In this document: positions 24,672 through 33,299 of the stretch, piece by piece
Numbering within the stretch: the stretch's first letter is position 1
How the letters are laid out: each line of letters opens with the position of its first letter
NCBI GenBank assembly: GCA_913058335.1
Contig: CAJXPX010000019.1
Coordinates: 1 to 41,571, forward strand
DNA length: 41,571 nucleotides
Origin: an uncultured Hyphomonadaceae bacterium
Lineage (GTDB): Bacteria; Pseudomonadota; Alphaproteobacteria; Caulobacterales; Maricaulaceae
Reading direction: 5' to 3'
Notes under the pieces: generated by a model
What the model saw: the letters and a program-made list of their open reading frames with translations, nothing else
Told to the model about the DNA's origin: nothing
The model's database searches: none
Position numbers and translations under genes: made by a program

Positions 24672-25253
24672 ATGCAGATCCAAATCGTTTCCAAAGGCAT
24701 AGATGTTTCCCCCGCGCTAAGAGAGCGTATATCGGGACGTTTAGACGAAATGATGGATAAGTATATTCACCGTGAGGGGGAGGCCCATGTCTCCGTTAGC
24801 CGCGAAGGCACCGGGTTTAAGACTGTTTGTTCAGTACATTTGCCCAGTGGAGCGTCGCTAGAAGGCCAAGGCGCCGCACAGGACGCTTACGGCGCGACGG
24901 ATGAAGCTCTGACACATATTGAAAAGCGCCTGCGCCGATATAAACGCCGCTTGAAAGACCATTCTCAGGCACAAAAGGCCGCCAAAAATATGAACCTCTT
25001 CATCTTGCAAGACCCTACGGGCGGACAAAAGGATGAGGATGAAGACGATGAGACAGAATTCCCGGATCAAGACGAGCCTATGGTGATTGCTGAAAAGCAA
25101 GGTAAAATCCGTACGCTCACGCCTTCAATGGCGGCGTTGGAACTTGGCTTGGCTGATAGCGGAGTGGTCGTATTTCACAATGCACGCCACGGTGGATTGA
25201 ATGTGGTCTTTAAACGCCAGGACGGCAATATTGGGTGGGTCGATCCGGATTGA
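24672..25253 (+). CDS. hpf: Ribosome hibernation-promoting factor, long form
   Basis: 193-aa long HPF (HPF/RaiA family) that pairs 70S ribosomes into inactive 100S dimers in stationary phase. The N-terminal S30AE domain (1-105) begins MQIQIVSKGIDVSPALRERI. An acidic linker (DEDEDDETEF) follows, then the C-terminal dimerisation domain (about 138-192) with SMAALELGLADSGVVVFHN and WVDPD. It lies upstream of ptsN, as in many proteobacteria, but the usual rpoN is not upstream here. AGAGG precedes ATG. Confidence 0.96.
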   Translation: MQIQIVSKGIDVSPALRERISGRLDEMMDKYIHREGEAHVSVSREGTGFKTVCSVHLPSGASLEGQGAAQDAYGATDEALTHIEKRLRRYKRRLKDHSQAQKAAKNMNLFILQDPTGGQKDEDEDDETEFPDQDEPMVIAEKQGKIRTLTPSMAALELGLADSGVVVFHNARHGGLNVVFKRQDGNIGWVDPD

Positions 25254-25288
25254 GCAGGCGTATAAGCGTTTAAGTCGAGGCTGAATAT

Positions 25289-25306
25289 AGGGCTGAAGCC
25301 CTTTAT
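25289..25306 (+). terminator. Short hairpin after hpf
   Basis: AGGGC at 25289-25293 pairs with GCCCT at 25298-25302 around TGAA, followed by TTATT. A second hairpin, GCGCTCC at 25320-25326 with GGAGCGC at 25333-25339, lies just downstream without a T run. One of them may separate hpf from ptsN or stabilise the hpf mRNA. Confidence 0.4.
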
Positions 25307-25393
25307 TGACCTTTGAATTGCGCTCCTCTAAGGGAGCGCGCAACTGAGCGCGAGACCGCGCATAACTCTCACCGACTTGATTTTTTCCGGTGA

Positions 25394-25891
25394 ATGAATA
25401 TGAGTATCGTCATGCCCACCCCGCCGCTTTTTACTGCGGAAGGCGTTCTGTTTGATTTGAACGCTGGAAGCCAAAAACAGCTTTTTCAGGAAATATCCGC
25501 CCTTCTTATCAAGAGTCAAAAACTTGATGCGAAAGGAATTGCTTGCCGTGATATTGTGGCTGCGGCAGTGGAAAGAGAGCGTCTGGGCTCAACTGGGGTT
25601 GGAAACGGCGTTGCTCTTCCGCATGCTCGACTTGACGGCATTGACCATGTCACGGCTGTGTTCGTTAAACTCGCCACCCCGCTGGATTTTGATGCGGTGG
25701 ATGACCGGGATGTGGATTTAGTTGCGTTTCTTTTGGCGCCCGGGAATGCTGGGGGGTCTCATTTGCGGGCGCTGGCGAAAGTCTCTCGACTATTGCGCCG
25801 ACAAGACATGCGCCAGCGTCTTCGTTCAGCCCCAAATGCTGAAGCGCTTTATACCATTTTGGCCGAAAGTCAGGACGCGAAAGCCGCATAG
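25394..25891 (+). CDS. ptsN: PTS IIA-Ntr protein
   Basis: 165-aa EIIA of the nitrogen PTS, a phosphorelay regulator rather than a sugar transporter. The phospho-acceptor His77 lies in VGNGVALPHARLDGI. The FVKLATPLDFDAVDDRDVDLVAFLLAP and HLRALAKVSRLLR stretches are typical. The start may be ATG 25394 or 25403; the extra residues do not matter to the domain. It follows hpf, the conserved pairing. Confidence 0.95.
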   Translation: MNMSIVMPTPPLFTAEGVLFDLNAGSQKQLFQEISALLIKSQKLDAKGIACRDIVAAAVERERLGSTGVGNGVALPHARLDGIDHVTAVFVKLATPLDFDAVDDRDVDLVAFLLAPGNAGGSHLRALAKVSRLLRRQDMRQRLRSAPNAEALYTILAESQDAKAA

Positions 25892-25966
25892 ACCGGTTAT
25901 AAAACTGTCATATAGCTAATGCGGCTTAGGGCTATATTTTCCTGCTTCGCCTGACTAAAAGACAGC

Positions 25967-28108
25967 ATGACAACCCAGCTTTCCAGACGTTTTTTCAATC
26001 GAGAACTTTCTTGGCTATTTTTCAATACACGGGTATTGGAAGAGGCGCAGAACCCGAATGTGCCGTTATTAGAGCGGGTCCGCTTTCTTTCCATTTCGGC
26101 GTCCAATCTCGATGAATTCTATATGGTTCGTGTGGCGGGCCTTCGAACACAGGTTTTGGCCGGAATGCACTCAAAATCCGCTGACGGCCTGACGCCTGAC
26201 GCGCAAATTGAAAAAATAGGGCGGCGGGCCGGAAAAATTGTAAAGCGTCAGGGAACGTGTTGGTCAAAACTCGTTCGCGAACTCGCCTCAGAGAATATTC
26301 ATATCCGTAAAATGTCCAGCCTGAAAAAAGAGCCGTTTGAGGCGGTCAAATCGCTTTTCGTTGATTCGATACTGCCTATCTTGTCTCCTTTGGCCGTCGA
26401 CCCGGCTCATCCCTTCCCATTTTTACCCAATTTCGGTTTCGGAATGGCGCTTTCTATGAATGTGGAAGGCCGCGACGAGCCTATGTATGGCTTAATAATC
26501 ATACCAACCCATGTACCGCGCTTCCTTCCGGTTGAGGCCGGAGGTAAAGGGCAAAATTATGTTTTGATCGAAGATGTTCTGACGACTTTTGCTCAAGATT
26601 TATTTCCGGATTTTGATGTCCGGCATACTGGTTTATTCCGGATTACACGTGACAGTGATATAGCGGTTGACGAAGACGCGGAAGATCTTGTGCGTCATTT
26701 TGAGTTTTTACTTAAAAAACGCAGACGTGGGCGCGTCATTCGTCTCGAACTTGGAGAGGGCGTTGTCCCCGAACTTCGTGAGTTTTTGATAGACAGCTTT
26801 GAATGCTGGGAAGAAGACATTCAGGATGAAAACAAAATGCTCGGCCTGAGTGATGTGTCTCAAATTATAAATAAGCAAAATCCTGACCTTCTCTTCCCTT
26901 CATTTAATGCCCGTTTCCCTGAACGCATCAGGGAGTTTGAAGGAGATTGTTTTGCGGCAATTGCAGCAAAAGATATTGTTGTTCATCACCCCTATGAAGA
27001 ATTTGATGTGGTTATTCAGTTCTTGAAACAAGCTGCCGCAGATCCAAATGTCGTCGCAATTAAACAAACGCTCTACAGGACATCGGAAGATAGCCCGATT
27101 GTCGCGGCGTTGATAGAGGCTGCGGAAAATGGTAAATCGGTCACCGCCTTGGTTGAATTGAAAGCGCGGTTTGACGAGGCCACCAATCTGCGCTGGGCGC
27201 GCGATCTGGAGCGGGCAGGGGCTCATGTGGTTTACGGCTTTGTTGGCTATAAAACCCACGCAAAAGTATCTCTGGTTTTAAGGCGCGAAGGATCACGCCT
27301 TCGTAGTTATGCTCATTTTGGGACAGGGAATTACCACGCTCAAAATGCGAAAATATATACGGATTTAGCCTTATTCACTGCCGATCCGGATATGGGCGAG
27401 GACGTCGGAAAATTATTTAATTATGTCACCAGCTATTCTAAACCCCGAAACCTGACCAAATTGGTAATTGCCCCAATGGGATTGCGAGATGCACTTTATA
27501 GTCATATCGACGATGAAATTGCCTTAGCCAAGGAAGGCAAGCCTGCTTGTATCTGGGCCAAAATGAACTCCCTTGTCGACGCGGATATGATTGACAAGCT
27601 CTATGAAGCTTCAAGAGCGGGAGTTCAGATAGATTTGATTGTGCGCGGTATTTGCTGCCTACGTCCCGGTGTGCCGGAGCTTTCCGAAACGATAAGAGTG
27701 AAGTCTATTGTCGGACGTTTCCTAGAGCATTCCCGAATTATTTGCTTCGGAAATGGGTCTGCCATGCCCCATGATGATGCCAAAGTCTTTGTTTCGAGCG
27801 CCGATTGGATGCCGCGCAATCTGGATCGCCGTGTTGAAACTCTTATTCCCATTGACGACCCGACGGTGCACGGGCAGGTTCTGGATCAGATTATGGTCGC
27901 AAATCTTATAGATACTGCCAATAGTTGGGAGCTTGATTCCAAAGGGAAATATACGCGATTGAGCAGGGAAGGAGAAATCGAACAATTTTCTGCCCATGCT
28001 TATTTTATGAAAAATCCGTCTTTATCCGGTCGCGGACAAGCTTTGGATAATGACGCGCCGCTTCCTCTTGAAACTATATTTGCCGAAAAGCTGAAAGCGT
28101 CGACGTGA
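25967..28108 (+). CDS. ppk1: Polyphosphate kinase 1
   Basis: 713-aa enzyme that reversibly makes polyphosphate from ATP. The N-domain FFNRELSWLFFNTRVLEEA, the head domain, and the two phospholipase-D-like catalytic domains are all present. The autophosphorylated His is near residue 449 in YAHFGTGNYH. PNVVAIKQTLYRT and ALVELKARFDEATNLRWAR are further hallmarks. Length is normal. The stop overlaps the ppx GTG start (GTGA), so synthesis and degradation enzymes are translationally coupled. Confidence 0.97.
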   Translation: MTTQLSRRFFNRELSWLFFNTRVLEEAQNPNVPLLERVRFLSISASNLDEFYMVRVAGLRTQVLAGMHSKSADGLTPDAQIEKIGRRAGKIVKRQGTCWSKLVRELASENIHIRKMSSLKKEPFEAVKSLFVDSILPILSPLAVDPAHPFPFLPNFGFGMALSMNVEGRDEPMYGLIIIPTHVPRFLPVEAGGKGQNYVLIEDVLTTFAQDLFPDFDVRHTGLFRITRDSDIAVDEDAEDLVRHFEFLLKKRRRGRVIRLELGEGVVPELREFLIDSFECWEEDIQDENKMLGLSDVSQIINKQNPDLLFPSFNARFPERIREFEGDCFAAIAAKDIVVHHPYEEFDVVIQFLKQAAADPNVVAIKQTLYRTSEDSPIVAALIEAAENGKSVTALVELKARFDEATNLRWARDLERAGAHVVYGFVGYKTHAKVSLVLRREGSRLRSYAHFGTGNYHAQNAKIYTDLALFTADPDMGEDVGKLFNYVTSYSKPRNLTKLVIAPMGLRDALYSHIDDEIALAKEGKPACIWAKMNSLVDADMIDKLYEASRAGVQIDLIVRGICCLRPGVPELSETIRVKSIVGRFLEHSRIICFGNGSAMPHDDAKVFVSSADWMPRNLDRRVETLIPIDDPTVHGQVLDQIMVANLIDTANSWELDSKGKYTRLSREGEIEQFSAHAYFMKNPSLSGRGQALDNDAPLPLETIFAEKLKAST

Positions 28109-29640
28109 ACAGAAAAAAGACTGCTATAGGCCGGGAAGTTGGCGTCGTTGACATAGGCTCTAACTCAGTCCGCCTGGTAATTTACGAAGTATTTGGGTCG
28201 CATTTCACCGCAATTTATAACGAAAAGATTCTCGCAGGTCTGGGACGGTCATTAAAATCAACGGGCCGCCTTTCCGAAGAAGGAAAGGACCTCACGCTTC
28301 AGGCACTATCGCGGTTTACTCGTATTGCAAAAGCGCGAGGTCTCCCTCCTCTGATTTTTGGAGCAACCGCGGCTCTTCGCGAAGCCGAAGACGCACCAGA
28401 ATTCATTCGGGAAATTAAATCAGAAACGGGCTTGGCGATTGAGCCGATTAGCGGCGATGAAGAAGCGCGCCTCAGCGCTATGGGGCTGATTTCCATGCAC
28501 CCGCGCGCCTCAGGCCTAGCGGCTGATTTAGGCGGGGCAAGCCTAGAACTGGTTCATATAAAACAAGGAGAAAAAGAGGCGTTTGTGGGCAAACGACAAT
28601 CTCTCCCGCTTGGCCCATTTGACCTTATGGGCGGGAACCTGACCGAGATGTCGGTCAATATCATCCGTGAAGCAAAAGAAGCCATTGCAGAACATTTGGC
28701 TGACTATAAAGGATTGCTTAAAAAAGGCAGGGGGGAATCGCTCTACCTGATTGGCGGGGCGTGGAGAAATTTAGCATCCATCCATCAAAGTCGATCCGGC
28801 TATCCGCTTCGAACATTACAAAGTTATACGCTGACGCCAAAACAAACCGTCAAACATGCTCGTTGGGCCTATGGCCAAGGCCGCGATGCCGTATTTAATT
28901 GGCCGGGCATGCGAAGCCGAAGGGCGGAGACCTTACCTTATAGTGCGCTATTACTTGAAATTTTAATTGATAAAATCAAACCAAGTGAAATCGTTATTTC
29001 GCAGGCGGGCCTGCGCGAAGGGCTTGTGCAAAATGCTATTTCCCAATCGCAAAGGCAGCGTGATCCGCTATTTGACGGCTGCCGCGCTTTTGCCAAAGGT
29101 TCCCTTCAAACAGAGAATTTTGGTCGCCCGCTTATCCGCTTTATTGAACCGGTGAGACCGCTTTTGCCAGAGGTGTTTAATCCCGCCGATGACAAAAGGA
29201 TTTTTGAGGCTGCTTGCCTTATGGCGGGTATCGGCAAAGACTTACATCCGGATTACCGCGCCGAAGCGATTTTTGCTGCTGTTCTCTACGCGCCTGTGGC
29301 GGGACTATATCATGCCGAGCGGGTGTTCCTTGCGCTTTGTCTTTTCCGTTCCAATACGGCCAGCCGTGAGGTGCCGACGCCTAATATTATTGATACTTTG
29401 CTCACACCGGAGCAGCAAGAAATTGCGGGCATGGTTGGCGCCGCCATTCGTTTGGGCATAGTCTCAACCGGAGGGTCTTCGGAATTATTGGACTGTTTTA
29501 CTTTAGAGGATAAAGGCGGAGTGTTGACCTTGTCAGTCGATCCGGAAGAAAGAGCCCTATTGACAGAACAGGTTGAGTTTAGGGTCAAGAAGCTCGCGTC
29601 GAAACTCAATATGAAGTTCAACATTTCCGGTGTGAAATAA
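28105..29640 (+). CDS. ppx: Exopolyphosphatase (Ppx/GppA family)
   Basis: 511-aa phosphatase of the actin-like ATPase fold that releases phosphate from polyphosphate ends or cleaves pppGpp. VGVVDIGSNSVRLVIYEV at 13-30 is the phosphate-1 loop, and AADLGGASLELV near 138-149 the second. The C-terminal ~200 residues form the helical/HD-like domain of long Ppx enzymes. The start is GTG 28105. The stop abuts the stop of the next, convergent gene with no base between them. Confidence 0.95.
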   Translation: MNRKKTAIGREVGVVDIGSNSVRLVIYEVFGSHFTAIYNEKILAGLGRSLKSTGRLSEEGKDLTLQALSRFTRIAKARGLPPLIFGATAALREAEDAPEFIREIKSETGLAIEPISGDEEARLSAMGLISMHPRASGLAADLGGASLELVHIKQGEKEAFVGKRQSLPLGPFDLMGGNLTEMSVNIIREAKEAIAEHLADYKGLLKKGRGESLYLIGGAWRNLASIHQSRSGYPLRTLQSYTLTPKQTVKHARWAYGQGRDAVFNWPGMRSRRAETLPYSALLLEILIDKIKPSEIVISQAGLREGLVQNAISQSQRQRDPLFDGCRAFAKGSLQTENFGRPLIRFIEPVRPLLPEVFNPADDKRIFEAACLMAGIGKDLHPDYRAEAIFAAVLYAPVAGLYHAERVFLALCLFRSNTASREVPTPNIIDTLLTPEQQEIAGMVGAAIRLGIVSTGGSSELLDCFTLEDKGGVLTLSVDPEERALLTEQVEFRVKKLASKLNMKFNISGVK

Positions 29641-30954
29641 TTACTTTTCTGTGTTTTCCCTTTGGGGGGTAAAGTCTCCTCCATTTACGCTCTTGGATGT
29701 ATTGACCTCATCTTCATTCAGAGAAAGAGGTTTGTAATCTTGAATAATAGTTGAGCCGACCTCTAGGGATGAGCCGCGTTTAAGTGTGCTGACAGACCCG
29801 ATCTGGCTGCCTTCCTCAATGGTGGATATCCGCATTTTAGGAGACTCTATAGTGGTCTCTAAGGGATCTGATTCTAATGTTTGACTATTTGATGGGGGAC
29901 TGATGGCTTTGCTAACTTCACTCGACTTAACAGGGTCGGCGCTTAAACGGTAGAGGTCGCCATTTTTTGAATCGGCGACGATGAGACCATTTTCGTCAAA
30001 GTATAATGCGCCTGGCACGCCCCAAGCTGCGCGCCGGGAGGCGTTCAGAAAACCGGAGAATATAATCCTGCCTTTCCCCTCAATTTGCCCTAATCCGGCA
30101 GGGATCGCTATAACGTCATATCCATCGGGGGAGAGGCGGGAGACTATGACATGCGTGCTTAAGGCCGATGGCCATTCTGACGTTCCGATAGGCAAAGCCA
30201 ATGAGGCCAAGGTGTGAGAACTGTCCAGATCAAAGACCTGGGTCAGCGATGGTCCAACGGCGTGATCTAAGGCAACCCACGGCGTCCCACTCCCCAAAGC
30301 GCCCAAAGCAATAATATCTTGATCAGATTGTCTTTCTTGCAAAAGCCTGGCGGCTCCAGTTTGAATATCCACGCCTAAAACCCTTACCTTTCCCTGTTTG
30401 GTTGTTAAACCGAGGAAAAGAGTTTTTCTATCAGCAGAAATGGTGAGGGGGTGATGCTGGCCTTTGGATTTCGCTTTTAGAAGTCCGGCAAGTTTAACGG
30501 GAGGATGAACTCCTTCGATACTCCAAATAGCATTGCGATCCGCCACATAAACAGTTTGCTCATGTACAGCCAATCCCGAAGGCGTATCAAATCGCTGCGG
30601 TAACGCCTGTTTGGAATCAAATCGCCCATCTTGATTGCGGTCTGGCAATCGCCAGATCCTACCTGACGAGCTGTCAGCCACATAGAGTGTCCCGTTTGCA
30701 GCCATAGCTAGGGCAGAGATCGTGCCAAGCCCCTGTGAAAGGGATTTAAAAGTCAACCCGGCCCCCGCCTGTAATGTTTGACTGGACTTTCCAGTCCGCA
30801 ACCGAATGAGGGATCTATTTTTAGACGCCGCTGTAAGGTCAATTAGGGTGTCTTCACGGCTTTCTGAGCCGGATTGAAATGGGGACGGCTGCGCCCAAAG
30901 CGGAATCGCGCTTATCATCAATATGACGAATAAAGATAAACCTATGAGTCGCAT
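29641..30954 (-). CDS. Secreted beta-propeller (NHL/PQQ-sugar-dehydrogenase-like) protein
   Basis: 437-aa protein with a clear signal peptide (about 1-22, ending LWAQ). Residues 65-340 show propeller repeats such as NGTLYVADSSSGRIWRLPD followed by DRNQDGRFD, which looks like a calcium-binding loop seen in sorbosone/glucose dehydrogenase-like propellers. The catalytic residues of that family cannot be confirmed by eye. The last ~90 residues are Ser/Glu-rich and probably disordered. It is likely periplasmic, and an enzymatic role is uncertain. Confidence 0.75.
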   Translation of the reverse strand: MRLIGLSLFVILMISAIPLWAQPSPFQSGSESREDTLIDLTAASKNRSLIRLRTGKSSQTLQAGAGLTFKSLSQGLGTISALAMAANGTLYVADSSSGRIWRLPDRNQDGRFDSKQALPQRFDTPSGLAVHEQTVYVADRNAIWSIEGVHPPVKLAGLLKAKSKGQHHPLTISADRKTLFLGLTTKQGKVRVLGVDIQTGAARLLQERQSDQDIIALGALGSGTPWVALDHAVGPSLTQVFDLDSSHTLASLALPIGTSEWPSALSTHVIVSRLSPDGYDVIAIPAGLGQIEGKGRIIFSGFLNASRRAAWGVPGALYFDENGLIVADSKNGDLYRLSADPVKSSEVSKAISPPSNSQTLESDPLETTIESPKMRISTIEEGSQIGSVSTLKRGSSLEVGSTIIQDYKPLSLNEDEVNTSKSVNGGDFTPQRENTEK

Positions 30955-31088
30955 ATCTCTTCCTAAGGGAAGTTTAGCGCTTCCGACGACTAAATTTTAC
31001 AGCCGGATGAGACGATATCCCCTAGAAAGCCTAGTGTTAATTCAGGATATGTAAGAAAAGTTACTTCTACTTGTCACATCTCTGTCTT

Positions 31089-31113
31089 TCTGATTATCTA
31101 TAAAAGAATCAGA
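31089..31113. promoter_or_regulatory. Inverted repeat in the gap before the HNH gene
   Basis: TCTGATT at 31089-31095 and AATCAGA at 31107-31113 form a perfect 7-bp inverted repeat with an 11-base spacer, in the 277-base divergent gap 30955-31231. It could be an operator for either neighbour. Nothing else recognisable is in the gap. Confidence 0.3.
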
Positions 31114-31231
31114 TTAGCCTTTCTGGAGTGAGTGCTTTCAGTCATTTGCCTTGTAAAATTTCCGAAAATGTCTCCCAGCCTAGGTGGAGGATCGACTTTT
31201 TCATTTTTACGCCTAAAAATGAGAGAGTCTG

Positions 31232-31816
31232 ATGAGCCTTGCTGAGATTAATTTTTCGGATGCCAAACCTGTTGCTCAAGGGAATTATCCCTGTCTCATC
31301 CTAAATGCAGATTACCAACCTCTCTCTTATTTCCCATTGTCTCTCTGGTCCTGGCAAGATGCTATCAAGGCCGTTTTTCTTGAGCGGGTAAACGTCATTG
31401 ATCATTATGAGCAATGCGTCCGATCTGCGTCGTTCGAAATGCAAATGCCGAGCGTTGTCGCGCTAAAAGACTATGTTGCGCAAAATCGTTCGCCGGCCTT
31501 TACCCGGTTTAACTTGTTCCTCCGGGATGGTTTCGAATGTGTTTATTGCCATAGCGAAACAGAACTCACCTTCGATCACGTCATTCCGAGACGGCTTGGC
31601 GGAAAAACAACGTGGAAAAATATCGTTGCCGCCTGTTCCAGTTGCAATCTTAAAAAAGGGGGACGTCATCCGAAAGAAGCGGGTATGCACCCGCTGATTA
31701 AACCTTTTCAACCAACTATGCATCAGCTGCAGTCACAGGGACGACGTTTCCCGCCCAACCACCTGCATGATAGCTGGTTGGATTATCTTTATTGGGACAT
31801 TGAACTCAAAGAATAG
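31232..31816 (+). CDS. HNH endonuclease-family protein
   Basis: 194-aa protein with a C-terminal zinc-bound HNH fold: Cys103-x2-Cys106 (FECVYCHS), FDHVIPRRLGGKTTWKNIV at 114-132 supplying Asp115, His116 and Asn130, and CSSC at 135-138. The N-terminal PCLILNADYQPLSYFPLSLWSWQDA is the strongly conserved start of a widespread alphaproteobacterial single-copy family. Its role (DNA repair or nucleic-acid processing) is not established. It stands outside the ICE and is not obviously part of a restriction system. Confidence 0.93.
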   Translation: MSLAEINFSDAKPVAQGNYPCLILNADYQPLSYFPLSLWSWQDAIKAVFLERVNVIDHYEQCVRSASFEMQMPSVVALKDYVAQNRSPAFTRFNLFLRDGFECVYCHSETELTFDHVIPRRLGGKTTWKNIVAACSSCNLKKGGRHPKEAGMHPLIKPFQPTMHQLQSQGRRFPPNHLHDSWLDYLYWDIELKE

Positions 31817-31867
31817 ACATTGATATATCTATAGTGTCTAAAGAGAAAACTGCCCCTTTAGGATGAC

Positions 31868-32716
31868 ATGACAGACCCAATTAATTCCGACCAGCCCCAA
31901 TTTAAGTGGCAAAACCCAAAGCCTCAATTCGATGTCGGCCGCGTATTGAGACGCACTTTTTCCGCTATTAAAAATAACTTTGTGAAGTTTGGATTGCTGT
32001 CTTTCGTCATTGTTGGGCTGCCTATGTTTTTTGTCGGTTTATGGCCGCTCCTTCTTTATGGGGGAGAAGGCATATTAGCAGGAAATACAATGAATGACGG
32101 CCTTCTCATCGGGACATTAGTTGGCGCTATGGGAGGAGGGCTGTTATACTTTTTATTATATGCTTTGGCTCAATCTGTTCTCGTTCACGCTTGTTTTAAA
32201 GATTTCGCTGGCGAAAAGGTTAGCCTGAGACTGTCGCTGAAGAAGTCTTTGAGCCTATTATTCCCCTTAATCGGATTAATTGTTTTATATATGCTAGGCG
32301 TGTTTTTCGGTTTTATTTTGTTTTTGATCCCAGGACTTCTATTGCTGTTAGGGTGGTATGTATGCATTCCGGTGCTGTTGGTAGAAAAACGCAGCGTTAC
32401 AGAATCACTTGGCCGCTCTTGGGAGCTTACAAAAGGGTATAAACGGTGGGTGCTTCTCATCGTTATTATTCTGTGGGTGATTTCGACTGTTATTAGCGTT
32501 CTTCTGACGCTTTTATCGGTGCCTTTTGGGGATCCCAATATGGCAGTCATAACGGGAGGAAGCGCAACTTTCTGGATTGTTTATGCTTTAGCATCTGCAG
32601 CCGCTCAAGCCATTGCAGTGCTCATTACTGCCTCTTCGGTGGCGGCAGTCTATTTCGAGATCCGTGACCTGAAAGAGGGCATAACGCCAGAATCGATTGC
32701 ATCGGTGTTTGACTAG
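31868..32716 (+). CDS. Polytopic membrane protein of unknown function
   Basis: 282-aa protein with a ~40-residue soluble N-terminus (FDVGRVLRRTFSAIKNNF) and about six hydrophobic segments between 45 and 265. SVTESLGRSWELTKGYKRWVL at about 178-198 is typical of the membrane-domain family often labelled DUF975 or glycerophosphodiester-phosphodiesterase membrane domain. Function is unknown. It follows the HNH gene by 51 bases and converges on sufE. Confidence 0.8.
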   Translation: MTDPINSDQPQFKWQNPKPQFDVGRVLRRTFSAIKNNFVKFGLLSFVIVGLPMFFVGLWPLLLYGGEGILAGNTMNDGLLIGTLVGAMGGGLLYFLLYALAQSVLVHACFKDFAGEKVSLRLSLKKSLSLLFPLIGLIVLYMLGVFFGFILFLIPGLLLLLGWYVCIPVLLVEKRSVTESLGRSWELTKGYKRWVLLIVIILWVISTVISVLLTLLSVPFGDPNMAVITGGSATFWIVYALASAAAQAIAVLITASSVAAVYFEIRDLKEGITPESIASVFD

Positions 32717-32722
32717 GCTTAG

Positions 32723-33184
32723 TTAAACGAGCGCTTCGGCCTCCGCCTTTATACGCGAGACCATAGCGTTCAGACCGTTAGAGCGTTGCGGGGACAAATG
32801 TTCGGACAAGCCGAGTTTCCCAAGTATAGATTTCGCATCAAGGCTTAGAATTTTGGAGGCTTTGCGGCCTGAAAAAATAACTAAAACAATTGCCACAAGG
32901 CCTTTCACAATATGGGCGTCACTATCGCCCTGAAAACGCAGAACAGGGTCATTTTCGCCTTCTTGTTCGCTCACCAGCCAAACCTGACTGACGCAGCCTT
33001 TGACTTTTGTCGCGTCAGTTTTCAAGGCGGGCTCCAAAGGAGACAAAGCTTTTCCCATATCAATGACGTGCATATACCGGTCTTCCCAATCTTCAAGAAA
33101 CTCGAAATCGGAAATCAATTCTGCAATATCATCTGGTAAATCTTCGCTCATAGGTTTGAAATAGGGGTCTTTGGTGTCTCTCAC
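32723..33184 (-). CDS. sufE: SufE-family sulfur acceptor
   Basis: Takes persulfide sulfur from the SufS desulfurase for Fe-S cluster assembly. The N-terminal ELISDFEFLEDWEDRY and the active Cys64 in VKGCVSQVWL are SufE hallmarks. Length is 153 aa from 33184, or 142 aa from the internal ATG at 33151, which would start closer to the conserved domain. It is not beside other suf genes here. It is divergent from the histidine kinase. Confidence 0.93.
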   Translation of the reverse strand: MRDTKDPYFKPMSEDLPDDIAELISDFEFLEDWEDRYMHVIDMGKALSPLEPALKTDATKVKGCVSQVWLVSEQEGENDPVLRFQGDSDAHIVKGLVAIVLVIFSGRKASKILSLDAKSILGKLGLSEHLSPQRSNGLNAMVSRIKAEAEALV

Positions 33185-33299
33185 AAGGGGAAGACGGTGT
33201 CCGAAGCCTGAGTAAAATTTACACCTGACACGCGAATTGGCTGGTCAAACGACTCAAAAAACGTGTTTTATATAATGTTAGAGGTCGAAAGGATTACAT